The translations under genes were made by a program, and so were the position numbers. The notes beneath the pieces were generated by a model. That model had not been told where the DNA came from. It did not search any database and worked only from the letters and a program-made list of their open reading frames with translations. A stretch of 64,000 nucleotides of DNA, from assembly GCF_019320115.1 (NCBI RefSeq), contig NC_089591.1, positions 60,315,702 to 60,379,701 on the forward strand, read 5' to 3'. Positions 1-9,818 of the stretch are shown here, one piece after another (the first letter of the stretch is position 1; the number at the start of each line of letters is the position of its first letter). The DNA comes from Miscanthus floridulus. Lineage: Eukaryota > Streptophyta > Magnoliopsida > Poales > Poaceae.

Positions 1-205
1 GCAGGGGGAGGAGAGCAGGCCAATGATGAGAAGAGGAGGCCGCCGGATTTCGGTGGGAGGCTCCGTCGAGGGTATATAATGAGTTGGGGATTCGGCTCGG
101 CTAAACCAGGGGGAGGAGGGGAAAAAAATACAGCTCCGCTTGGCTTACACGAAGGTCTTTAAAAGCTTCTTAAAATTAATTGTTAAAATAATAGTTATAT
201 TATAT

Positions 206-898
206 CAATCAAGCGAATACAATAAATAAATAGCTATATTCTATCGTTTTTAATGATTTTTAATAATTATTATATAGCTTTCTAAAACTGGAAAATCGGA
301 CGGGAAAGGGAAAACCACGCCGCAGACAGATTGCACTAGCCATTGGCTATGGTGATTAAGGCTTAAATCCAATCGAGCCAATCCTATACACCACTAGCAA
401 TAGGCAACAGGAAGCATCAGCATGGTCGACATTGTCGGTGGTGCACGTCCACGGGGAAAGTCCCCCCGTTTTGCCAATAATATGGGCGCTCTGTCCGTAC
501 TGATCGGATGAAGATAACAGATAATGCCTATCAGCTCCGGCGTTCCCCCGTTTTGCCATCTCCCGAGTCACCCCCATTGCCGCTTTTTCAGTGCTGAGCG
601 ACACGAAACAAAGACGCCCTTCCGGTAGCGTGCACTTGTGCTGAAGTGTTCCCAGTGGGCCACTGCTGCCTCTGCTCACCTTTTGCAACGTGTGTCCCGT
701 CCATTATCTCGAACCGAGATCGCATACTTTAATTTCAAAAGAAACAATATACTCACTTCATTTATTTTTTCCAGAAAAAAAGTATAGAAACTATATTGCA
801 ACTCTTGAACTTATCAGCAATGTCTTATCAGTCATGGTATATTATTTTTCTCTCAAAAAAATCAGCTAACACTACTTTTTAGCCTGGCTTTTCAGCGA
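206..898. repeat. Direct duplication, copy 1
   Basis: This block recurs at 3048-4346. The shared parts are an AT-rich start (CAATCAAGCGAATACAATAA), a middle ending in CCACGCCGCAGACAGATTGC, and a tail running through CCCGTCCATTATCTCGAACC. Copy 1 has about 250 bp (roughly 352-605) that copy 2 lacks. Copy 2 has an 881-bp foldback element that copy 1 lacks. No coding function was recognised in either copy. Confidence 0.8.
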
Positions 899-2596
899 AG
901 CGAACAAGGTGTATAGGTTAAATCAAACTATTTATAGTTTGTTCAAGTATGTAAATAGTATCAATAATTCTAACAATCTACTTCGCGACTAATCTAATGA
1001 CACATATTTAACATTATAAATATTTCTATTTGTTTTTGACAGAGAACTGGTTCTGTCCGCTTGAACTTAGCAGCCTGATTTATCAGTTATGGTACAATGT
1101 TTTTCTCTCGCAACAAAACAACATCAGCCACCGTAAAAATTATCAACCAACTAGTATTTTTTTTTTTGCAGAATTTGCTTGCCACGAATGGAGCCTTATA
1201 ATCATTCCCTGTACGTACAATCATGACTCTTTTGTTATCTTCTTGCCTCGTTATATATTATTATCATTTCAGTGACTGTGAGGGTATGACCGCGACTGCC
1301 ACGGGCACAAGCAGACGAGCAATCCGTTCGCCGCATCATCAGATCAGATAGTAACAAAAATGTGGGGCTCGCACGGCTGGTGTGTGGCTCCCCGCATTGT
1401 CATTTTGTCAAAACTTACGCCCACAAGATTTGACGCTGGAAACGTTGGGAGAAATAGAATACGGGCACGTACTAATACGGCGGCCAGATAGGCTCACAGG
1501 ATCACAAGTGAGCTGTCGCGGTCAGTGGCGAAGAGTCCCCTGACCAATCAGGCACCGTCTTCCACAAACCAGTGTGCCGCCACTGTCCACTGGCACCACA
1601 CGGACGACGGGAAAACCCAAGCAGAACCGCCTAGTGAAAACTAGGGGTCTGGCCGGGGTCCAAGCAAAGTAGACCGTGTCCAGCCATCAGGATGGCCGAT
1701 GGCATTGGCGCATTGCCAGTGGCCGCGCGCCTCCGTGCCGTGCCGGCCCCGCCCGCGTTCCCTGCTCGGATCCGAGAAACCGCATGTGCGCGCGCCTTTG
1801 GCAGCGGACCGCCGATCCGTTCCGCGTCTCGCGTGGCCGGCGACACAAGCACGCCATCGTTCGAAGCAAAAGCTGCAACCGTTGCTCGAATGGTCAAACG
1901 GCCACCTATGCGAAGTCACACACGCGGCAGATTCGCGTGGCCTTCAGTCAGAGCGTCAGACGGCCACCGGCTCCCCGCGCGGACCACCAGATCACAGCGC
2001 GGTGGTTGCCTCGCGGGTCACGGGCTCGCTCCTTGTCTTGTTTAATCTGCCGAGCCCGCCACCACGTCTAGTTTAAGCGCGGCGAGGTACGGTGCCTGCC
2101 GCGTGCGGCGTGCGGCGTGCGTCCTTCGTCGCCGTCGCGGATAGAGATAACCGTTGGTTAGGCCCTTGCGCGGTTGCGCCTGTGGCGGTCTCATCCGGTC
2201 GGGCGTTCGTGGCGTGATAAGATATGGGGGCGCGCTGCCCTGCCCCGCGGCCCGCGCAGGAGCAAATATTGGCCCTGGGTCCGGTCGTTGCGGAGAGAGC
2301 CCACAGGGCGCGTCGCGACCTGCCGCGTCCCGCAATCCGCCACGCCGACGGTGGGCGGAGGCCACACCTGCCACTGCCAGGCGACGGTGGAAGGAAGGCT
2401 GGGAGTTCGGTCATGTGATCGAAATCGCCCTGCCGGCTTTGCCCTGATCCTGGCGCCGACGCACGTTTAGCACCCGCCGGCAGCGGGCGCGGAGGGAGGG
2501 CTCCTGTTTAATCGCTCCACAGTTGCGTGCATTTATGTGGGGATACTGTTGCAGGTTGGATGGCGCTACCAGCTGGGTTCGGGCAATCACAACAGC
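899..2596. other. Intergenic DNA with GC-rich island
   Basis: The first part (899-1290) is AT-rich and carries MITE-like pieces (CAGCGAAGCGAAC, TTTTTCTCTC). The stretch 1620-2510 is strongly GC-rich and CpG-rich, like a plant promoter or first-exon island. Several overlapping open frames exist in it on both strands. None shows a recognisable domain, codon bias or splice context, so no gene is called. Confidence 0.5.
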
Positions 2597-2599
2597 TAA

Positions 2600-2887
2600 G
2601 TGGGTGTTTGGTTGCCTCATCATCGACACATATATGAAGTATAGACTAATTATATAGTTTGTGACTAATTTACGAGATCAATCTTTTAAGTCTAATTAGT
2701 TTATGATTTGACAATGCGGTGCTACAGTAAACATATGTTAATAATGGATTAATTAGGCTTAAAAAATTCGTCTCGTGGAGTATTGACGGATTGTGTAATT
2801 TGTTTTTTTTTATTAGTATCCGAACACCCCATGCAACATCCTCCCGACATACCTCCTAAATTTTAGTCACCGGATCCAAACACCACC
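2600..2887. mobile_element. Tourist-like MITE (288 bp)
   Basis: The terminal inverted repeats are GTGGGTGTTTGG and the complement of CCAAACACCACC. The element is flanked by TAA on both sides (2597-2599 and 2888-2890), the target duplication typical of PIF/Harbinger MITEs. The inside contains AATTAGGCTTAAAAAATTCG and TCTCGTGGAGT, shared with the degenerate copy near 6535-6895. No ORF is present. Confidence 0.8.
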
Positions 2888-2915
2888 TAAGGCGATGGGA
2901 CCATTAATCAATGTC

Positions 2916-3027
2916 ACGTTCGTTTGGCCAATAAGCCATAGCTAAAAGGACTGTTGGTTGATTTGTTGAAAGAGAAAAATATTATTCTTTGACTAAAAAA
3001 ATACGGCTTATAAGCCAAGCGAACAGG
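2916..3027. mobile_element. Small MITE with TTCGTTTGG/CCAAGCGAAC ends
   Basis: The left end GTTCGTTTGGCCAATAAGCC is nearly the reverse complement of the right end GGCTTATAAGCCAAGCGAAC. This is a common grass MITE type. A clear target duplication was not found, so the superfamily is left open. Related fragments occur near 840-905 and 42290-42420. Confidence 0.6.
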
Positions 3028-3047
3028 GAATAGGACAGCATTGAAAC

Positions 3048-4346
3048 CAATCAAGCGAATACAATAAATAAATAGCTATATTTTATCGTTTTAAATGATT
3101 TTTAATAATTATTATATAGCTTTCTAAAACTGGAAAATCGGACAGCGGGAAAGGGAAAAGGGAAAAGGAAAAAGTCTACTTAACCCCCCACCTATCAACT
3201 ATGGTCTACTTCACCCCCCCAAACTATAAAACCGTCTATTTTACCCCCCCTGAACTTTTCAAAACCGTCTATTTTACCCCCTGGGCGGTTTTCGACGGTT
3301 GTTTTGCTACAGTAACGGTTGTTTTACCTTTTCCTTTTTATTTATTTTCGCTGAATCTTTGAAAAATCATAGTAAATCACAGAAAAATTATAAAATGGGA
3401 AATCTAATTTTATTGGACTCCACATGAGTAGATCTACACAATGAACATATAATATGATATGCTTTAGTACAAAATTTTTGTTGTAGTTTTAGATTAATTA
3501 GAAAATCCAATTTTGTCTGTAATTAATTGGAACAATTCATAGCTGTAGCTTCTGTGGTCCAATTATGGTGAAAATTTTATGGTAGGCTAATTATTGTATG
3601 CTTGAACTATAGTAAAAATTTCGTACTCATTGGACTATGTATAACTTAGTTATAGATAAATTCCAATTAATTACAGATAAAATTAGATTTTCCAATTAAT
3701 CTAAAGGTACAGCAAAACATTTGTACTAAAGCATACCACATTATATGTTAACTATGTAGATCTACTCATGTGGAGTCCAACAAAATTGGATTTTCCATTT
3801 TATGATTTTTCTATGATTTACTATGATTTTTTAAAGATTCAGCGAAAATAAATAAATAAAAAGGCGAAACCACCGTAACTGTAGCAGACCATCGTTACTG
3901 TAGCAACCACCGTCGAAACCCCTTCGGACGGTAAAATAGACGGTTTTGAAAAGTTCAGGGGAATAAAATAGGTGATTTTATAGTTTGAGGAGTAAAATAG
4001 ATCATGGTTGATAGGTGAGGGGTTAAAGAAGATTTTTTCCAAAGGGAAAACCACGCCGCAGACAGATTGCACTAGCCATTGGCTATGGTGACAAAGACGC
4101 CCCTAGTCTTCCGATAGTGTGCACTTGTGTTAGAGTGTTCGCCAGTGGACCACTGCTGCCTCTGCTCTCCTTTTGCAACGTGTGTCCCGTCCATTATCTC
4201 GAACCGAGATCGCATACTTTAATTTCAAAAGAAACAATATACTCACTTCATTTTTTTTTCAGAAAAAAAGTATAAAAACTATATTGCAACTCTTGAACTT
4301 ATCAGTATGTCTTCAGCTAACCGTACTTTTTAGTCTGACTTTTCAG
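3048..4346. repeat. Direct duplication, copy 2
   Basis: This is the second copy of the block at 206-898. It is interrupted by the foldback element 3160-4040 and lacks about 250 bp of copy 1. It ends in the same TTTTAGYCTGRCTTTTCAGCG sequence. Divergence is modest, with small indels in the poly-T and poly-A runs. Confidence 0.8.
3160..4040. mobile_element. Foldback (long-TIR) transposon, 881 bp
   Basis: Almost the whole element is one inverted repeat. Arms of about 400 bp run from GGAAAAAGTCTACTTAACCC on the left to the complement of GGGGTTAAAGAAGATTTTTTCC on the right, with a short central spacer near 3560-3650. It is flanked by a perfect 10-bp direct repeat AAAGGGAAAA (3150-3159 and 4041-4050). 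Copy 1 of the surrounding duplication has this 10-mer once (305-314), which is the empty site. The length of the duplication fits a Mutator-type transposase. The element has no coding capacity. Confidence 0.88.
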
Positions 4347-4680
4347 CGATACAAACTAAACGCAGATGCAAACATAAGACCGCCCATTGTTTGTAGCGTC
4401 TGCCTGTGGATTACACGTTCGCCAAAGCTAGGGTCTCAGATCTTGACAAGTGACAATTGACATGCCCCAAGGGATTTACTGTGGGATTTAAAGGTTTGTC
4501 CGTAACCAAGAAATTCTGTTGTACTAACAAGTGGCCCAATTCTTAGGTGCAGCCGTAGATCACATGTAGCCAGAATGCAACACAATCCTGAGTTCGGCCC
4601 ACGTATGATAGATACTAATCAGATGAATCTCCGAAAAAAAATGTATATATATCTCAAGCATATATTGAAAGTGGCCATAA

Positions 4681-5027
4681 GAGCACCCGCAGTGGAGGGT
4701 CCTAGGCCAGGTCGACGCGCATCAGACCTGCATCTATATACTGTAGCATCGGTTCTATATAGACCCAGCGTCCATCCATCGAACCGGCTCCCATGAAATA
4801 AAATACTCTTTTCTTTCCTATCATCTTCTCTCTCTAGATGAGACAGGTACCTGCTGAGTCCGGTGGGTGGCCGGGTGTAAGCGTGAAAAGGTGGGGCTGC
4901 CGATATTTTAATATACTATGGGCCCGCTTAAAAATACAACCCTAGTTCTATACATTGTGACCAAATTAACAGGGAACGTCACATCATTTTATAGACACAG
5001 GGTTGATTCTATACACCGCGGATGCTC
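4681..5027. mobile_element. Tourist-like MITE (347 bp)
   Basis: The ends are GAGCACCCGCAGTGG and the complement of CCGCGGATGCTC, flanked by TAA on each side (4678-4680 and 5028-5030). This is the common grass PIF/Harbinger MITE pattern. No ORF is present. Confidence 0.8.
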
Positions 5028-5213
5028 TAAGGAACGATGTCTAGAGTCTATCGACTGTACAACTCTGTTATACGGTTTCAACACATGATTTTTTTATCTG
5101 TAGGATAAAGATCCAATGGCCTTCAGTATTTTTCTAACTTTGGCCTCCAGACTTCTTCTACCTTCAGACCTTGGCCCTGCTGCCGCCACCACCGTCCACC
5201 GCCCCACCCTTGG

Positions 5214-5690
5214 GATTTTTTTTAATTTTAACACTTTTTTGAAAACTAATTTTAAATCTAACATGGTCGGGTTTTTTTTAAACTAACACTTTTGGCCGCG
5301 CCTATTGCCCTGGCGCGGCCAAATGCCTGTGCCGCGCCATGCATGGTGGCGCGGCAGCGGGCTTACGTGGCGGCGACCGGAATCGCTGACCGGTGACGTG
5401 GGAGGGCTCTGCCGCGCCATCAATCTTGGCGCGGCAGTGCCGCGCCCTGATCCGTGGCGTGGCAGAGCCGAATAAACCCCCCGTCGCGTCCCGCGTCCGC
5501 CAGTGGTCGAGCAGCCATCGTTGCCCGAGCAGCGCAGCAAGGCCCCCTGGCCGCCGCGCCCACGTCCGGCCGCACCAGCCCGCCGCCGAGCACGTCGGCC
5601 GCCGCGGCCGCGTCCGCCCGCGCCAGCCAGCTAGCCGCCGAGCACGGTACGGCCGCCGTGCTCGCACGCCGGCGTGCCACCCCCTCCGGC
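5214..5690 (+). repeat. MULE left terminal inverted repeat
   Basis: GC-rich, with repeated GGCGCGGC(A/C) words. It pairs with 37340-37816. A block containing CCAGTGGTCGAGCAGCCATC is present only here. Open frames that cross this region are by-products of its base composition. Confidence 0.8.
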
Positions 5691-6534
5691 CACGCACAGC
5701 GGCTGCCCGCCGAGGCCTGCCGAATTTTTTACTTTTAGCCCCTTTTTTTAAAGTTTTTCACAAATACGCCCCCGACAGAAAGATTTCAGAATCTGAACCT
5801 TTTGCTCGGCGCCAGCGTCTCTAGGGCCGAGATCTTAGGCTCGACGCTGACGTGGCAGGCAGCTCTGCATCATAGACACTGACGCCGAGCTCGGCGCCAT
5901 GCTCTATGGCGCCGAGGTACCGAAATGTTAATTCGAGATCCATCTGAGAGGACGGTTGCTCTGACTTCTGATCCCTAGTTTCTATTCTATCATAAGCCTA
6001 AAGGTGTAGTGGCCACCGGTACGTTGCTACTTGCTACGGAGTACACATAGACAGAACCATTGCATTAATATACACATCGCATTAATATACACATCATATC
6101 GGTTGTCAATTGTGAGATCATGCTGACGATCAATATATGATATATTGATCGTCAGTCTGTGTCGGGATCGCTCCGTAGTTCCTATGTAGAGATAGAATCC
6201 ACAGACACGGTTGTTGACGATCAATAAAACACGCACGAACAAGAACACGGACGGCGCGGGATGCGCACGTCGCGATGTCGACCCTAGGCTGCAGCTGAGT
6301 AGCTGACGGTGGCGGGGCCGGGCCACCGCGACGGCCTGTGACGGGATCGCTCCGCAGCTCCCAAAATTGGTGTCGGCGAAATTGGTGGATGCTAGTATTG
6401 CATAATCAAACACAGGCAACGCAGCTACTACTATATATATATAGCTAGTGCAAAGGTGTGCATATTCTATTGGGCGATGTACTTGTACGTACCATACCTG
6501 GCTACGCAGGTCGTTTAGCCAACAAGTTTCCGTC

Positions 6535-6895
6535 CTAAAACTTTACATGTTGAATATATGGACAGAGTATTAAATATAGACTAAAAATAATTAATTACAC
6601 AGAATACGACTAATTTACGAGATAAATCTTTTAAGCCTAATTATGACATGATTTGATAATAAAATGCTACAATAACATATGTGTTAATGATGTGTTAATT
6701 AGGCTTAATAAATTCGTCTCGTGGTTTACTGACAGATTCTGTAATTTATTTTATTAATTAGGCTTAATAAATTCATCTCGTGGTTTACTGATGGATTCTG
6801 TAATTTGTTTTTTATTAGTATCCGAACACCCCATACGACACTCCATATAACATCTGATGTGGCCATCTAAAACTTTACGCCCAAAACTAAACCAG
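6535..6895. repeat. Degenerate MITE remnant with internal duplication
   Basis: It resembles the MITE at 2600-2887 (ATTTACGAGATAAATCTTTTAAGC, AGTATCCGAACACCCCAT). The sub-block ATTAGGCTTAATAAATTCRTCTCGTGG is repeated in tandem at about 6697 and 6756. The ends are eroded. Confidence 0.6.
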
Positions 6896-7128
6896 GCCTT
6901 AATCAAATGGGTGGTAGGATCATGGGCAGATCTTGACGAGTGCGTGTTCCTTGCTGACGCATCCCGCACCGTGTCTGTGGATTCTACTCCTACATAGGCC
7001 TTAATCAAACCAGGCTACTAACGCATCCGCACCATCCGTGTTCCTGTTCGTGCGTGTTTTATTGATCGCCAACAACCGTGTCTGTAGATTCTACTCCTAC
7101 ATAGGAACAGCGGAGCGATCTCCGGTGC

Positions 7129-7135
<7 letters not shown>

Positions 7136-7211
<76 letters not shown>

Positions 7212-7471
7212 AGAGGCTATTCAGTAGCCGGCTACAAAATAAGTTATTCTGTAGCCACCTCCATTTACTATAATTTTATATACTAATTTACTATAATATA
7301 AATACATGTTTACGATAGTTGGGTTACTATAACACATGGGGATATTTACCATAACGTTATATTAAACCACTTAGTAAGGAGTTACTATAATCTCGTAAAA
7401 TAACATAGTAATTATCGTAACTCAAAGTGGCTACAGAATAAGTTATTCTGTAGCCAGCTACAGGATAGTAG

Positions 7472-7549
<78 letters not shown>

Positions 7550-7809
7550 AGAGGCTATTCAGTAGCCGGCTACAAAATAAATTATTCTGTAGCCACCTCC
7601 ATTTACTATAATTTTATATACTAATTTACCATAATGTCAATACATATTTACGATAGTTGGGTTACTATAATACATGAGGATATTTACCATAACATTATAT
7701 TAAACCACTTAGTAAGGAGTTACTATAATCTCGTAAATTAACATAGTAATTATCATAACTCAAAGTGGCTACAGAATAAGTTATTCTGTAGCCAGCTACA
7801 GGATAGTAG

Positions 7810-7895
<86 letters not shown>
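7136..7895. repeat. Three (TA)n tracts separating two copies of a 267-bp MITE
   Basis: TA tracts of about 70-80 bp lie at 7136-7208, 7475-7546 and 7813-7895. Between them are two nearly identical units (about 7209-7474 and 7546-7812), each starting GGGAGAGGCTATTCAGTAGC and ending CAGCTACAGGATAGTAGTTC. Each unit has imperfect inverted ends of about 50 bp. Insertion into TA microsatellites recalls the rice Micron family; membership is not established here. Confidence 0.75.
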
Positions 7896-7897
<2 letters not shown>

Positions 7898-8307
7898 ATC
7901 GTCAGCACGATCTCACGATTGACAACCGATATGACGTGTATATTAATGTAATGGTTATGTCTGTGTGTAGCAAGTAGCAACGTACTGATGGCCACTGCAC
8001 CTTTAGGCTTGTGATAGAATAGAAACCAGGGATCAGACGTCTGAGCAACCGTCCTCTCAAATAGATCTCGAAATAACATTTCGCACCTCAGCGCCATAGA
8101 GCATGGCGTCGAGCTCGGCGCCAGCGTCTATGGCGCCGAGCCCAAGATCTTAGCGCCAGGGACGCTGGCGCCGAGACGTGTTAGCTCGGCGCCAGCATCG
8201 ATGGCGCCGAGCTAAGGGTCTAGATTCTAAAATCTTTCCGTCAGGAGCGTATTTGTGAAAAAAAATCAAAAAATGGCTAAAAAGTAAAAAATTCGACCGA
8301 GGCCTGC

Positions 8308-8615
8308 GCCTGCGCCTCCCGACCCGGTCTAGCGCGCTGCAGCGAGGTATTCTCCTAATATAGTTAGTATAGTTAATAAAGTTAGTAAAATTATTAAAGT
8401 ATAGTTAGCATAGTTAGTAAAGTTAGTTAGTTTGGTTAGTATAGGTAATATAGTAAGTTGGTATAGATAGTAAAGTTAGGTAGTTTAGTTAGTACAATTA
8501 TTGAGTCTATTTATAGATTAGATTTAGTCTAATTAGTTGTTGTAGTTAGCCTTATATAGATGTTAATATTAGATTAGTTAGTATAGTTATAGTTAGAATA
8601 TGTATTAATATTACT
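8308..8615 (+). other. MULE 5' leader with TTAGTATAG repeat
   Basis: From about 8345 to 8510 the sequence is a degenerate run of TTAGTA(T/A)AGTTAGT units. It precedes the transposase ATG at 8616 and probably lies in the promoter or 5' leader of the transposase gene. No ORF is present. Confidence 0.5.
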
Positions 8616-9818
8616 ATGGACATTACGTACGACGATTTTAACGACTTGATGAAGTTTCTTGAAATGCTTTTGCAGATGGATTGTTGTGTTAGAGTTTTAT
8701 ATGGAGGAAGTGTTAGGAGAGAAGATGGTATGTTTGAGGATATGGAAGAAGAATTGGAATGGTTTGATGAACCTCCTAGCTTCAACGACCTTTGTGTCCG
8801 TTTGAATACAAAGTTTGGCGGTAATTTCACACTAAAGGGGAGGTTTGATACTGAGAAGACTAGGGCACACTATGTCCTCATGCCCTTGCGCGCCCCTGCT
8901 CACTGGTCCCGCTACACTAGAGTTCTTCAAGGTTTCAATGTGCCCATGGCTGAGGTGGTGGTAGGGAATGGGTACAGGATGCAGGGTGTTCAGGACGGCC
9001 TGTCCATTGATGATTTTGGAGGCAATGACCAAGAATTAGGGGTCGAAGGGGGAGCAACTTAGGATAACATGGATTTGGATGGTCAGTTGATGTAGGAGCA
9101 GTTTCATTCAACTGCAGTAGGTTGTATAAGCAATGACTTCGATGTGAATAATTTTGAACGGAAAGAGGAGGAGCAGGAGGAGGAGGATAGGATCGGTGAT
9201 ATAGTTAGCAGTGATTCAGACGATTCTGATGATGACCAAGGAGGTACAGATGCTATGCCAACACCGGCTAATGTCATGCTAGTATCAGTTCATACTATGT
9301 CATTACCAGTACCAACTGAGGGTTTGTATGGTGTCCAGGCTCAGGATAGACTAGTCACAGATTTGGCTGCAGATGATATCCCCTATGATTCATGGGCCAG
9401 AATTAGCGAAGCGCACTAGTATGCTCCACCACCACCTTACACAGTGACTAAGCTTGAGCAACTAAGGTCCAAGAACGTATATTTCAGGGGCGTTCCGAAC
9501 TATAGGGATGTCAGCATGACGGATATGGCAGTTTGTGACACCGGTCTCTAGATGTGTAGGAATTCATTATAAAATCATGAGAAAGAAACCCTTAGAAAGG
9601 GGATGATATTCAACACAATGTCAGAGATAAAACTCTTCCTTTAGGACTATGCTGTGTACCACCATAGGCCGAACACCGTCACTCATTCGGACCAGGAGTT
9701 GAGGTACCACGTGATATGCAAAAATAGTTGTATGTGGAGGTTAAATGCACGAAAGAGAGAGTGATGGCAAGTAGAGGATAACTAAAGTTGTCGGACCCCC
9801 ACATTTGCCTAGACAATA
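8616..9818 (+). pseudogene. MULE (MURA-type) transposase, N-terminal part
   Basis: The ATG at 8616 opens a frame with the N-terminal region seen in plant MULE transposases. An acidic Glu/Asp-rich linker follows (9144-9260), then the DNA-binding region (GMIFNTMSEIKLF, DYAVYHH, WRLNARKRE). In-frame stops occur at 9061, near 9093 and at 9417, and there are more after that. Most sit where CAG would fit the surrounding sense (HxYAPPPP, LxDYAVYHH). A one-base shift occurs before 9790. The gene is cut at 9818 by retrotransposon A and resumes at 31028. Reading across the empty site gives PHICLDN-RGEEYH, so the two halves belong together. Confidence 0.85.

Larger units (their letters stand above)
5721..8296. 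mobile_element. Non-autonomous long-TIR (Mutator-type) element, 2.6 kb
   Basis: Inverted repeats of about 400 bp begin CGAATTTTTTACTTTTAGCC on the left and end with the complement on the right. They continue through GGCGCCGAGC-rich sequence and GAGAGGACGGTTGCTC to GTGAGATCRTGCTGACGATC. A perfect 11-bp target duplication CCGAGGCCTGC flanks it (5710-5720 and 8297-8307). The interior has a second inverted repeat (about 6160-6250 against 7030-7125), a MITE remnant (6535-6895) with an internal 60-bp tandem duplication, and two MITE copies set in TA repeats. No coding region was recognised. Confidence 0.85.

Noticed and set aside
1631..2470. Several overlapping open frames of 60-130 codons on both strands.
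   Set aside because: They overlap in a GC-rich, CpG-rich stretch, have no recognisable domain, and contradict each other in frame and strand. Base composition explains them.
7038..8097. Frames encoding long Tyr-Ile runs.
   Set aside because: They are translations of (TA)n microsatellites.
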